64,000 nucleotides of DNA from Paenibacillus spiritus (lineage in GTDB: Bacteria > Bacillota > Bacilli > Paenibacillales > Paenibacillaceae). This document shows positions 31,820 through 39,824 of the stretch, piece by piece (positions within the stretch are counted from its first letter, which is position 1; every line of letters begins with the position of its first letter). The DNA lies in assembly GCF_008710135.1 (NCBI RefSeq), contig NZ_VYKK01000003.1, positions 1 through 64,000 on the forward strand. Reading direction: 5' to 3'. A program made the position numbers and the translations under genes. Below the pieces are notes generated by a model. The model was not told the origin of the DNA and made no database searches. It worked only from the letters and a program-made list of their open reading frames with translations.

Positions 31820-34288
31820 ATGAATAACCGGGTAGCCCTGTCGGTCCGGGCGCTGGTCGAGCATGTGTACCGGAGCGGCGGCCTTGGCTTCGGATTCCAC
31901 AGCGCATCGGCGCTGGCGGAGGGCACGCGCATTCATCAGGCCGTGCAGCGCGAGTACGGGGAATTGGACCGGAAGGAAGTGTTTTTGAAGACGGAGATTG
32001 CGGTCGGCAGCCTGATTCTGGCCGTGGAGGGCCGGTGCGACGGCCTGCTGGCGGGAGAGGACGGGGCATTGACCGTCGAGGAGATCAAATCCTCCTCCGA
32101 GCCTGAGCTCCCGGCGGAAGGGAAGAAGGTCCACTGGGCCCAGGCGCTCCTGTATGCCTATATGGCGGTGCTGGAACGGGAGCTGCCGGACATCGGCGTC
32201 CGGCTGACTTATGTGGACACCGCGACCGGGGAGCGGCGCAGCTTCGAACGCACCGAGACCAGGGCGGCACTGGAGGCGTTCGCGGCCGAGACGGCCGAGC
32301 GGTACGCGCCCTATGCCGAGCTCCTGCTGCGGCATGAGGCGGCGATGCGGGAGAGCGCCCGGCAGCTGGCGTTCCCCTTCTCCGCCTACCGGCCGGGCCA
32401 GCGGCATCTCTCGGGCGCGGTCTATACGTCTGTGAGCGAACGGGTTAACCTGTTCGCGCAGGCGCCGACGGGCATCGGCAAGACGATGTCCGCGCTCTTT
32501 CCGGCCGTCAAGGCCATCGGCGAAGGCCGGGCGCGCGCCTTCCTGTATCTAACGGCCAAGACGGTGACCCGCTTCGCCGCGCAGGAGGCGCTTGCCCGGC
32601 TTGCCGCGGGCGGCCTCGTTCTGCATGCGGTGACGCTGACCGCGAAGGACAAAATCTGCTTCCGCGAAGAAGGCTGTACCGGGGAGTCCTGCCCGTTCGC
32701 GGAAGGCTACTACGACCGGCTGGGCGAAGGGCTAATGGACCTGCTCGGATCGGAGACGCTGATGGACCGTTCGGTCATCGAGGCGTATGCCCGGAAGCAT
32801 CGGCTCTGCCCGTTCGAGCTGTCGCTGGATGTGAGCTATGCCTGCGATGCCGTCATCTGCGACTACAACTATGTATTCGATCCGCGGATCGGCTTCAAGC
32901 GGCTCGCGGACGAACGCCGCAAGGAGACGGTGCTTCTGATCGACGAAGCCCATAATCTGGTCGACCGGGGCCGGGAGATGTACTCGGCGCAGCTGACGAA
33001 GGCGCCGTTCCTGGCCATCTCCCGGCGGTACAGGGCGGCCGACCGCCGCCTGGCGGCAGCGGCGAAGGCCGTCAACGCCTTCTTCGTCCAGCTGCGCAAG
33101 GCCTGCGCGGCGGCGGACGGCGAAGAGGCCACGGCTGCGGGCGGCCGCGGTTCGGGAGTGCCCGGCACGGGCGCAGCCGAGGCGGAGGGAGGCGTCTGGA
33201 AGGAGCCGCCGGCGGAGCTTCCCGGCCTGCTGGAGCGCTTCGCGGAGGCCGCGGAAGCAGAGCTGGCCCGCGCGGCGGGCCGGCCGTCGCCGGCCGGGGG
33301 TTCCCCCGGAGCTGCCGGAGCGGAGCTGCCGCTGCTGTTCGGGCCGGTCCCGGAGGCCGGTCCCGCGGACCCCGGCGCTCCGGAAGGAGCGGCAGAGGCC
33401 GAAGCGGAGGACCCGCTGCTGGAGGCGTATTTTGCCGCCCAGGCGATGCTGCGGACGCTGCGGACCTACGACGAGCGGTATCTCACTTACGCCGAAGTGC
33501 TGCGCGGGGATGTGCGGCTGAAGCTGTTCAACCTGGACCCGTCGCATCTGCTCGCCCAGGCGGCGAAGGGCTTCCGCAGCCGGATTCATTTCTCGGCGAC
33601 GCTCTCGCCGCTCGCCTATTACCGGGACATGCTGGGCGCCGGGGAGAACGACTACAGTCTGGTCGTTCCCTCGCCGTTCTCGCCCGAGCAATGGAGCGTG
33701 TCCATTCTTCCGGTCTCCACCCGCTACCGGGACCGGGAAGGCTCGGTGGAGCGCCTGGCGCGGGCGCTGGCGGCGCTGACCGAAACGCCGGCCAACCGGC
33801 TGGTGTTCTTCCCGTCCTACGCCTACCTGAACCGCGTATACGAGCGGTTCGCGGAGCTGGCCCCGGACGTGAGGACCCTGGTGCAGGCCGGAGGCATGGA
33901 TGAGGCCGCCCGCGAAGCCTTTCTGGCGGCGTTTCAGCCCGGCAGCCGCGAGGGGCTGCTCGGCTTCGCGGTGCTCGGCGGCGTGTTCGCCGAGGGGGTG
34001 GACCTGCCGGGCGACCGCCTCAGCGGCGTTATGGTTGTCGGGGTCGGACTGCCGCAGGTGGGGCTGGAGCGGGAGCTGCTGCGGCGGTTTTTTGACGAAC
34101 AGGGCAAGAACGGCTTCGACTATGCTTACGTGTATCCGGGGATGACCAAGGTGCTTCAGGCGGGCGGACGGCTGATCCGGGGGGAATCCGATACCGGCGT
34201 TATCGTGCTGGCGGACGACCGGTTCCTGCGCCAGCCGTATGCGGACCTGTTGCCCCGGGAGTGGAGAGGCTACCGGGTGGTGCGCTGA
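31820..34288 (+). CDS. XPD/DinG-like ATP-dependent DNA helicase with nuclease-like N-terminus
   Basis: An 822-residue superfamily-2 helicase. Residues 1-175 resemble a PD-(D/E)XK (Cas4/RecB-like) fold, with candidate residues Asp74, Glu88 and Lys90 (GRCDGLL...VEEIKSSS). Walker A is APTGIGKT (215-222), DEAH is at 375-378 (LLIDEAHNLVDRG). Four cysteines (280, 286, 291, 330) are placed as in the Fe-S domain of XPD/DinG helicases. The C-terminal half has the HFSATLSPLAYYRDMLG and QAGGRLIRGESDTGVIVLADDRF motifs. A Gly/Ala/Pro/Glu-rich insertion (about 435-530) interrupts the helicase domains. The start has a GGAAG-type site. It probably acts in DNA repair. Divergent from the LTA synthase gene. Confidence 0.87.
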   Translation: MNNRVALSVRALVEHVYRSGGLGFGFHSASALAEGTRIHQAVQREYGELDRKEVFLKTEIAVGSLILAVEGRCDGLLAGEDGALTVEEIKSSSEPELPAEGKKVHWAQALLYAYMAVLERELPDIGVRLTYVDTATGERRSFERTETRAALEAFAAETAERYAPYAELLLRHEAAMRESARQLAFPFSAYRPGQRHLSGAVYTSVSERVNLFAQAPTGIGKTMSALFPAVKAIGEGRARAFLYLTAKTVTRFAAQEALARLAAGGLVLHAVTLTAKDKICFREEGCTGESCPFAEGYYDRLGEGLMDLLGSETLMDRSVIEAYARKHRLCPFELSLDVSYACDAVICDYNYVFDPRIGFKRLADERRKETVLLIDEAHNLVDRGREMYSAQLTKAPFLAISRRYRAADRRLAAAAKAVNAFFVQLRKACAAADGEEATAAGGRGSGVPGTGAAEAEGGVWKEPPAELPGLLERFAEAAEAELARAAGRPSPAGGSPGAAGAELPLLFGPVPEAGPADPGAPEGAAEAEAEDPLLEAYFAAQAMLRTLRTYDERYLTYAEVLRGDVRLKLFNLDPSHLLAQAAKGFRSRIHFSATLSPLAYYRDMLGAGENDYSLVVPSPFSPEQWSVSILPVSTRYRDREGSVERLARALAALTETPANRLVFFPSYAYLNRVYERFAELAPDVRTLVQAGGMDEAAREAFLAAFQPGSREGLLGFAVLGGVFAEGVDLPGDRLSGVMVVGVGLPQVGLERELLRRFFDEQGKNGFDYAYVYPGMTKVLQAGGRLIRGESDTGVIVLADDRFLRQPYADLLPREWRGYRVVR

Positions 34289-34373
34289 GCAAGTATACTG
34301 GTTATGAAACTTGGGCAGGGAACGCTTACAGGAACAGAAGCTGGACATTCTAGAAGAAGCGGAGGAACAGAAG

Positions 34374-35342
34374 ATGACGCTGAATATCGGAATGGTAGGG
34401 ACAGGCTGGTTCGCGAAGATGCACGCCGACCTGCTGGCAGGGATGGCGGACGTGCGGCTGGCCGCGGTCTGCGGAAGCAGCCGGGAGAAAGGCGAGGAGA
34501 TGGCGGCCGCTTACGGAGCGCGGGGCTATGGAGATCCGCTGGAGATGCTGGGGGCGGAGAAGCTGGACGCCGTCTACATCTGCGTGCCGCCGGATGCCCA
34601 CGGAGCGGTTGAACGGGCTCTGATCCGCCGGGGCATCCCCTTCTTCGTGGAGAAGCCGCTTGGCGTGACGACGGAGATTCCGGCCAGTCTGCTGTACGAT
34701 ATCAGGGAGACCGGGCTGCTGACCTCGGTCGGCTATCATTTCCGCTACCAGGACAATGTGCAGCGGCTGAAGGCGAGGCTGGCCGAAGACCGGATCGGCA
34801 TGATTGTCGGCGAATGGATGGGCGCGATGCCCGGCGCGCCGTGGTGGCGCGACCAGAGCCGCTCCGGCGGCCAGTTCACCGAGCAGACGACGCACATCGT
34901 CGATCTGGTCCGCTATCTGGCCGGTGAAGTCACGGAAGTGTACGCTGTATACGGCAGCCGGTTCATGCAGGAGAAGCGGGAGAACGTCAGCGTCCATGAC
35001 GTCGGCACCGTCTCGCTGAAGCTGGAGAGCGGCGCGGTCGCCAATATCTCCAACACCTGCGTGCTGCCGAGCGAGGTCAGCCGGGTGGGGCTGAGCTTCT
35101 ACAACGAGGGCGGACTGCTCGACTGGAACCCGAACCGGCTGCTCGAGAAACGGGAGGGCGGCACGTCCGAGACGCCTTCCGCCGGGAATCCGTATGTGGA
35201 GGAGAGCGAAGCCTTCCTCTATGCGGTGCGGACCGGCGACCGCTCGCGCATCCGCAGCGATTATGCGGACGGCTACCGGACGCTGAAGGTCACCTGCGCC
35301 GCCTATGAGTCGGCCCGGTCCGGCAAGCCGGTCAAGCTGTAG
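34374..35342 (+). CDS. Gfo/Idh/MocA family oxidoreductase (second)
   Basis: A 322-residue NAD(P)-dependent oxidoreductase. Rossmann motif LNIGMVGTGWFAKMHADLLAG (3-23), family motif VEKPLGV (about 105-111), and the substrate-domain signature SGGQFTEQTTHIVDLVRYLAGEV, with the His typical of the catalytic region. The frame opens at 34311, but GGAGGA seven bases before 34374 and the Rossmann start fix the ATG there. It is only distantly similar to the one at 19358. The substrate is unknown. The following 700 bp carry no gene. Confidence 0.9.
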   Translation: MTLNIGMVGTGWFAKMHADLLAGMADVRLAAVCGSSREKGEEMAAAYGARGYGDPLEMLGAEKLDAVYICVPPDAHGAVERALIRRGIPFFVEKPLGVTTEIPASLLYDIRETGLLTSVGYHFRYQDNVQRLKARLAEDRIGMIVGEWMGAMPGAPWWRDQSRSGGQFTEQTTHIVDLVRYLAGEVTEVYAVYGSRFMQEKRENVSVHDVGTVSLKLESGAVANISNTCVLPSEVSRVGLSFYNEGGLLDWNPNRLLEKREGGTSETPSAGNPYVEESEAFLYAVRTGDRSRIRSDYADGYRTLKVTCAAYESARSGKPVKL

Positions 35343-35390
35343 GCGGAGGCAGGGGCAGGACAGGGGCAGCCTGTGGCCGGGCGATAGCCG

Positions 35391-35531
35391 CGCCCGCTCG
35401 CCGGGTCGGTAATAGGGCAAGTATTCGGGCCGCAGCCGGTTCGGTATCCGGGTATCCGGGTGCTGGCCGGGCCTGTTCGCCGGGCCGTTACTCGGGTGCT
35501 AGCCGCCGCCCGTTCGCCGGGCCGTTACTCG
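35391..35531. repeat. degenerate 36-37-bp GC-rich repeats
   Basis: Two clear units share GTTCGCCGGGCCGTTACTCG (35475-35494 and 35512-35531) with a preceding GCTGGCCGG/GCTAGCCGC segment; a weaker third copy starts near 35391. They lie in the 35343-36054 gap, which also holds the palindromic element. I see no gene in this gap. Confidence 0.7.
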
Positions 35532-35733
35532 TGTAGCGCGCCCGGGAAGCCCCTTATATTTGTTGTGTTCTGTGTTTATTTATTCGCGAGAGTGTGGAGG
35601 AATAAGGCGATAGAAGAAGGGGTCGATGATGCCGACCGCTGTTAGAATGGCGGCAGACCTGTACGGGCTGGCTGACGCCCCTTTATTTGAACCCTTTTAT
35701 CTCGAATAGTTACAGCCGGCTTACGTACTGCAG

Positions 35734-35912
35734 CGGACCGAGGAGACGCTATTCTTCCCTGAAGCGCCGTTATGGCTGACCTGGCGGACACCAGAGACCT
35801 TATTGGGGCATTAACCCCTTGCAATCGGGCAGACAAGGAGGGGATAAGGTCATTTGGGTCCGCTCATCCGCAATATACGTGTTTTTGGAGCAAATAAGGT
35901 CATCCGGGTCCG
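35734..35912. repeat. 179-bp palindromic dispersed repeat, copy 2
   Basis: Two minus-strand arms (35734-35753, 35785-35804) and two plus-strand arms (35843-35862, 35893-35912), with pitches of 51 and 50 bp. The best plus arm is AATAAGGTCATCCGGGTCCG. Length and order equal those of 221-399. The spacers are unrelated at first sight, so arms and spacing are what is conserved. Confidence 0.85.
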
Positions 35913-36000
35913 CTTTCGGGCGAAGAGGGACGCCTGCCTGCGTACCCCTCAGAAAGGACGGTTGCGCTCCAAGCCCATGAAGCCGTATCCAAGACAAGAA

Positions 36001-36037
36001 GAGAAATCCCCCGGGCGGGAAGCCCGGGGGATTTCTC
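36001..36037. terminator. terminator downstream of the small secreted protein gene
   Basis: A 16-bp perfect stem (36001-36016 with 36022-36037) around a 5-base loop. It serves the minus-strand gene at 36055 (read on that strand, the stem is preceded by its stop). Confidence 0.85.
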
Positions 36038-36054
36038 GTATCAGCCGCAGAGAA

Positions 36055-36507
36055 CTAGGGAAGGACTTCGGCGTGGGTAGAAGCGACGCGAGCGGCTACG
36101 CTCCCCGACATGGCGCCGCTTCCGCAGGTCAGATTGACATAGTAGGTATCGGCAGGATAGGCATATTCAGACCAGATATTATAGGATTGTCCCTTGGGAA
36201 TCGTGCCTGACCAAGAGGATGGCCCCGTAGGACTTCCTTTGGTGATCGTCACTTTGTAATCATACACAGAGGTGTTATTAATCCTGGCTCTCCATTCCGG
36301 CATAGCGGAGGTTCCATTAAACGCATAGCTCATCTGCTGGCCGGACAGGGCTTGAGGACGGTTGTCTGCACGTGGAGTGGAAGGAAGGCTGCCGGAACCC
36401 GGAGCCGCAGAGGCCGATAAGGGAAGAGAACCGTTCGGATCGGCGGAAGTGGAACCGGCGACGGTTAAGACGGCGAGCAGTACCGCTGCTCTTCTATACG
36501 GCTTCAT
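36055..36507 (-). CDS. small secreted protein of unknown function
   Basis: A 150-residue protein with an N-terminal signal sequence (MKPYRRAAVLLAVLTVAGSTSA). A Ser/Pro-rich linker runs to about residue 50, and a compact C-terminal domain rich in Tyr, Ser and Thr follows (EWRARINNTSVYDYKVTITKG, IWSEYAYPADTYYVNLTCGSG). The domain pattern suggests a small beta-sandwich, as in protein- or wall-binding modules. It has one cysteine, so no internal disulfide. AGGGAGGCG precedes the ATG. I do not recognise the family. It is monocistronic, with a strong terminator. Confidence 0.75.
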   Translation of the reverse strand: MKPYRRAAVLLAVLTVAGSTSADPNGSLPLSASAAPGSGSLPSTPRADNRPQALSGQQMSYAFNGTSAMPEWRARINNTSVYDYKVTITKGSPTGPSSWSGTIPKGQSYNIWSEYAYPADTYYVNLTCGSGAMSGSVAARVASTHAEVLP

Positions 36508-36614
36508 CGGATTCGCCTCCCTGCGGGATAGAATTATGGATAACCTTGTAGCGATTATACCGCAGCCGATGGTAATTTCAACTATTTACTGGGAGGGGGA
36601 GTCTGAATCTGTAC

Positions 36615-36656
36615 AAAAAAACCCGCCTCCCGCATCCAATCGGATGCGGAGGCGGG
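36615..36656 (-). terminator. terminator of lrgAB
   Basis: A stem of 15-16 bp with one bulged base (CCCGCCTCCCGCATCC with GGATGCGGAGGCGGG). Read on the minus strand it is followed by a run of seven T, as expected after lrgB. Confidence 0.88.
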
Positions 36657-36680
36657 CATGCGGCCCAAGCCGGGGGCGGC

Positions 36681-37364
36681 CTAGCGGAGGAAGATCGAGA
36701 GCAGCGCGGGAGCCACGCCGAGCGTGAACAGCGCCGTCAGAATCATGGAAATACTGGAGATGGTACCGGTCAGCGAGCTCAGCTCAAAAGCCTTGGACGT
36801 GCCGGTCCCGTGCGCCGCGGTCCCCAGCGATACCCCGCGCGCCACTTCGTTGTCAATGCGGAAAAGGCGAAGAACCGACGGTCCCATCAGCGTTCCGAGA
36901 ACGCCGGTCAGAATAACGAAGACCGCTGTTATGCTCGGAACGCCGCCGATGGACTGCGAGATGCTCATAGCGATCGGGGTAGTGACCGACCGGGGAACGA
37001 GGCTGGTCGCCAGGTCGCTGCTGAGATGCAGCCATTTGGCGAGCAGGACGGAGGAGATCACCGCCGTTACCGAACCCGACAGCACGCCGGCCGCAATTTC
37101 GGCCGCATGCTTCTTGAGTACCTTGAAGTTCTTATGCAAGGGAATCGCAAAAGCAACGGTAGCCGGTTGAAGCAGATCCGTCAGCCATTGCCCGCCCGCA
37201 TTGTAGCTGTCATAGGACACGCCTGTCATCAGCAGAAAGGCGATGATGAGAAGCGGAGTCACAATCAGGGGGGAGAGATACATCTTCTTCTTGGCGCCGT
37301 AGATCCGCTTGGCGAGCAGATAGACGGCTACGGTAAGCGCCATAAGCAGCAGGCCCAGAATCAT
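36681..37364 (-). CDS. lrgB: LrgB family membrane protein
   Basis: A 227-residue integral membrane protein with about six helices. It has the LrgB signature region (PRSVTTPIAMSISQSIGGVPSITAVFVILTGVLG) and GTAAHGTGTSKAFELSSLTGTISSISM near the C-terminus. LrgB works with holin-like LrgA in controlling murein hydrolase activity and in pyruvate/glycolate-type uptake, depending on species. Its ATG overlaps the lrgA stop by 4 bp. It is followed by a terminator. Divergent to a LysR-type regulator, the usual CidR arrangement. Confidence 0.93.
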   Translation of the reverse strand: MILGLLLMALTVAVYLLAKRIYGAKKKMYLSPLIVTPLLIIAFLLMTGVSYDSYNAGGQWLTDLLQPATVAFAIPLHKNFKVLKKHAAEIAAGVLSGSVTAVISSVLLAKWLHLSSDLATSLVPRSVTTPIAMSISQSIGGVPSITAVFVILTGVLGTLMGPSVLRLFRIDNEVARGVSLGTAAHGTGTSKAFELSSLTGTISSISMILTALFTLGVAPALLSIFLR

Positions 37365-37732
37365 AAGGTTCGACGCTCCTTTGCTTTGTAGATGAGACCC
37401 GTCAGAAGACCCGAGCAGGCCATGACGACAAAGGTGCCTCCCAGCACAACCGCCAGCACCTGCAGACCGTCGCTCTCCAGCAGCGCGCTGTAATTCATGA
37501 CGCCGATGGCGGATGGAATAAAGAACAGCAGCAGTTCGGCCAGCAGCCAGGAAGCGCCGAGCTCAACCCAGTTCAGCCGGACCACGCCAAGCTCCAGAAG
37601 CGCAAAGAGAAGAGCCATGCCGACGATGCTTCCCGGTATCGGAAGATGCAGCCAGCCGGAGAAATGATTCATGAGCAGGGAGAAGAGGGTCAGGCCGAAG
37701 ACCTGCAGCATGCCCTTCGCAATTTTCTTCAT
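37361..37732 (-). CDS. lrgA: LrgA/CidA family holin-like protein
   Basis: A 123-residue membrane protein with four hydrophobic segments and the family sequence LPIPGSIVGMALLFALLELGVVRL (about 31-54) and FFIPSAIGVMNYSALLE. It is the holin-like partner of LrgB. AAAGGAGCGGG precedes the ATG. It is first in the lrgA-lrgB operon. A LysR-type regulator is divergent across a 110-bp gap that holds a clear dyad. Whether the pair acts in lysis control or in metabolite transport cannot be read from the sequence. Confidence 0.92.
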   Translation of the reverse strand: MKKIAKGMLQVFGLTLFSLLMNHFSGWLHLPIPGSIVGMALLFALLELGVVRLNWVELGASWLLAELLLFFIPSAIGVMNYSALLESDGLQVLAVVLGGTFVVMACSGLLTGLIYKAKERRTL

Positions 37733-37795
37733 CTTGAAATCCCGCTCCTTTCATTTATATTGAAATTTTACATCCGTTTCTTACATAGGTAAAAT

Positions 37796-37820
37796 GAATA
37801 TAACGAATGATTGATATTCG
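37796..37820. promoter_or_regulatory. candidate LysR-type operator in the lrgA / LysR gap
   Basis: Nested dyads: GAATAT / ATATTC (37796-37801, 37814-37819) and CGAAT / ATTCG (37804-37808, 37816-37820). The spacing suits LysR-type binding, and the location between the divergent genes fits autoregulation plus lrgAB control. Confidence 0.6.
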
Positions 37821-37842
37821 TCGTGTCTATATAGGAGGTTCT

Positions 37843-38736
37843 ATGGAAATTCGTCAGCTTCAATACTTCGTGGAAGCGGCCCGGCTCGGGAGCTTCTCCA
37901 GAGCGGCCGAGTCATTGTATATTACACAGCCGACCATCAGCAAGATGATCCGTCACATTGAAGACGAGCTGGGAACGGACCTGTTCCACCGGGAAGGCAA
38001 AAGCATCCGGCTGACCGACGCCGGCGAAATTCTGCTGCCGAAGGCGCAGAATATCGTCGAGTCGTTCCAGAGTCTCTCCTCCGAGCTGGACGATCTGCGC
38101 CAGCTCAAGCAGGGCCACATCCGGATCGGGCTGCCGCCGATGGTCGGAGCCCATTTTTTTCCCGAGGTCATCGGGCTGTTCCACCGCAAGTATCCGCAGG
38201 TGTCGATCCGGCTGCATGAAGACGGCGCGCGCAAGGTGGAGAATGATGTGGAGACGGGGCTGCTGGACATCGGAGTCGTGGTGCTGCCGGTCAGCGAGGA
38301 GCGGTTCCATGTCTTCTCCTTTATTGAAGAAAGTCTGGAGCTGCTGGTCCCGGCGGGCCACAAGCTTGCAGGAAGGGAAGGCGTGCGTCTGGCGGAGCTG
38401 GCGGAGGAAGAGTTCATTCTGTTCCGGGAGGATTTTGCGCTGCATGATCTCATTATTACCGAATGCGTGCGTGCCGGGTTCCAGCCCAAGGTGGTCTACG
38501 AGAGCTCGCAGTGGGATCTGATCGCCCGCATGGTGGCGGCCGGTCTCGGGATTGCGCTGCTTCCGGAGACAATCGCCCGCGACCTCGACCGGAGCCGGAT
38601 CGCGGTCATCCGGCTAACGGAGCCGGTTATTCCCTGGCAGCTTGGCATGATCTGGCGGCGGGGACGGCAGCTCTCCTTCGCGGCCAGAGAGTGGGTGGCC
38701 TTCACGCGCACGCTGCTGGAGGAACGCTACCGATAA
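37843..38736 (+). CDS. LysR-type transcriptional regulator, CidR-like
   Basis: A 297-residue regulator. The N-terminal winged helix-turn-helix is MEIRQLQYFVEAARLGSFSRAAESLYITQPTISKMIRHIE (1-40), followed by a linker helix and a periplasmic-binding-protein-like effector domain (about 90-290, with GLPPMVGAHFFPEVIGLFHRKYP). The frame opens at 37807, but AGGAGG four bases before 37843 sets the start. The divergent position next to lrgAB is that of CidR in B. subtilis and Staphylococcus, where the regulator responds to acetate. That function is inferred here from synteny. Confidence 0.9.
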   Translation: MEIRQLQYFVEAARLGSFSRAAESLYITQPTISKMIRHIEDELGTDLFHREGKSIRLTDAGEILLPKAQNIVESFQSLSSELDDLRQLKQGHIRIGLPPMVGAHFFPEVIGLFHRKYPQVSIRLHEDGARKVENDVETGLLDIGVVVLPVSEERFHVFSFIEESLELLVPAGHKLAGREGVRLAELAEEEFILFREDFALHDLIITECVRAGFQPKVVYESSQWDLIARMVAAGLGIALLPETIARDLDRSRIAVIRLTEPVIPWQLGMIWRRGRQLSFAAREWVAFTRTLLEERYR

Positions 38737-38842
38737 GACGCCAAAGCCGTTTAGAACGTCATATTTTTCTTTTTTTGCAAATTTTGTTTTTTAGTATCAT
38801 CGGTTATGATAGGATGAAAGGCCATGTAAAAGAGGTGATTCC

Positions 38843-39043
38843 ATGCTTCCAGAGAGAGACGACGAGCTGAATCTGAAGATTGAGAGCTTGAGGGGCGAGC
38901 TGCTGGAGGTGGCGCGCTCCCGCAGCCTGAGCGACCGCGCGGTGGTTGAGCTTAGTGAGCGGCTGGACCGCTATATTGTAATGGCCCAGACGCGTATGAT
39001 GGAAGGATTGCGCAACCGGAAGACCCAGACCCGCATCAATTGA
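38843..39043 (+). CDS. Spo0E-family aspartyl-phosphate phosphatase (first)
   Basis: A 66-residue protein with the Spo0E two-helix hairpin. Helix 1 is LNLKIESLRGELLEVARSRSLSD; helix 2 carries the signature VELSERLDRYIVMAQ (SxxLDxxI/V). Spo0E-type proteins dephosphorylate Spo0A~P and delay sporulation. The C-terminal tail is short and basic. GAGGTGATTCC precedes the ATG. It is monocistronic, with a terminator at 39093. A second copy of the family is at 46036. Confidence 0.85.
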   Translation: MLPERDDELNLKIESLRGELLEVARSRSLSDRAVVELSERLDRYIVMAQTRMMEGLRNRKTQTRIN

Positions 39044-39092
39044 AATCCATTCTGCTTGTCCCGCAGGGCAAGCTTCATAGCGCTCAACCCGC

Positions 39093-39119
39093 AGCCGTTC
39101 CCCATGGGAACGGCTATTT
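39093..39119 (+). terminator. terminator after the Spo0E-family gene
   Basis: A 10-bp perfect stem (AGCCGTTCCC with GGGAACGGCT) around a 3-base loop, followed by ATTT. Confidence 0.65.
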
Positions 39120-39224
39120 CGGTGTATTTCGATGAGCCATTTTCGCGGGAACAGCGACGTCTGCCCGGGAGAAACGGCCGCTGGAGGGCCGCAAAATTTT
39201 CAAAAAGGATAACGCTTTCATTAT

Positions 39225-39253
39225 TTGACATGACTTTGGGCCGAAAATATAAT
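39225..39253 (+). promoter_or_regulatory. consensus sigma-A promoter of the MarR-ABC operon
   Basis: A perfect TTGACA (39225-39230), a 17-bp spacer and a perfect TATAAT (39248-39253). One of the strongest promoters in the window, and hence likely to need repression. Confidence 0.92.
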
Positions 39254-39298
39254 TAGGTAGCCTAATAAATTCATTGTATAAATATTTAGTAACCTAAT
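39252..39298 (+). promoter_or_regulatory. twin MarR operators
   Basis: Operator 1, ATTAGGTAGCCTAAT (39252-39266), is a perfect 6-3-6 palindrome that overlaps the last two bases of the -10. Operator 2, ATTTAGTAACCTAAT (39284-39298), has one mismatch. Their centres are 32 bp apart, about three helical turns, so two dimers would sit on one face. Confidence 0.85.
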
Positions 39299-39329
39299 TA
39301 GATGGCCGAAGGAAAGGGGAGGTCTTGTC

Positions 39330-39824
39330 ATTGGGATAGATGAGAAGCGGGAGCAGACGAACCATAAATTAATTGAAGCCTTTCGGACGATGAACCGGTT
39401 CCACTGGCAGAAGATGTCCGACGGCCACAAGCCGAGCGAGGCGAAGCTGATGGTCTGCCTTGCGCAGCACGCCGAATTGGCCGAGACCGGGCTGAAGGTA
39501 TCCGAGGTCAGCCGGCTGCTCGGGCTCACGCCGCCGACCGTTACCCAACTTGTTAACGGCCTGGAGGAGAAACTTATGGTCATGCGCCAGGCAGACCCTG
39601 CCGACCGCCGGATTGTCCGGATCAACTTGACCGAGCAGGGACGGAAGACGGCCTGCCGAATCGGCAGGCGGCGGATGGAGCATTTGAACCGGCTCGTCGA
39701 GTATCTGGGGGAGGAAGACAGCAACAGGCTGGCCGAGCTGCTGCTGAAGATGCATGAATTCGTCAGTACCAATGACTTCAGTCCGGAGTCGATTTCCAGG
39801 GACGGAGATGAGAACCATGGTTAA
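39330..39824 (+). CDS. MarR family repressor of the adjacent ABC exporter; probable ATT start
   Basis: A 164-residue winged-helix regulator. The first ATG in frame is 39390, but the frame is open upstream and encodes EKREQTNHKLIEAFRTMNRFHWQK, which reads like a real MarR first helix. GGGGAGG lies seven bases before an ATT codon at 39330, and no ATG, GTG or TTG lies in frame nearby, so a rare ATT start is most likely. The recognition helix is VSEVSRLLGLTPPTVTQLVNGLEEK and the wing ADPADRRIVRINLTEQGR. It overlaps the first ABC gene, shares its promoter, and probably represses it through the twin operators. If initiation is at 39390, the protein is 144 residues. Confidence 0.85.
   Translation: MGIDEKREQTNHKLIEAFRTMNRFHWQKMSDGHKPSEAKLMVCLAQHAELAETGLKVSEVSRLLGLTPPTVTQLVNGLEEKLMVMRQADPADRRIVRINLTEQGRKTACRIGRRRMEHLNRLVEYLGEEDSNRLAELLLKMHEFVSTNDFSPESISRDGDENHG

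Noticed and set aside
39056..39256. 66-residue plus-strand frame after the Spo0E-family gene
   Set aside because: It covers the terminator of that gene and the promoter of the MarR operon; no ribosome binding site.
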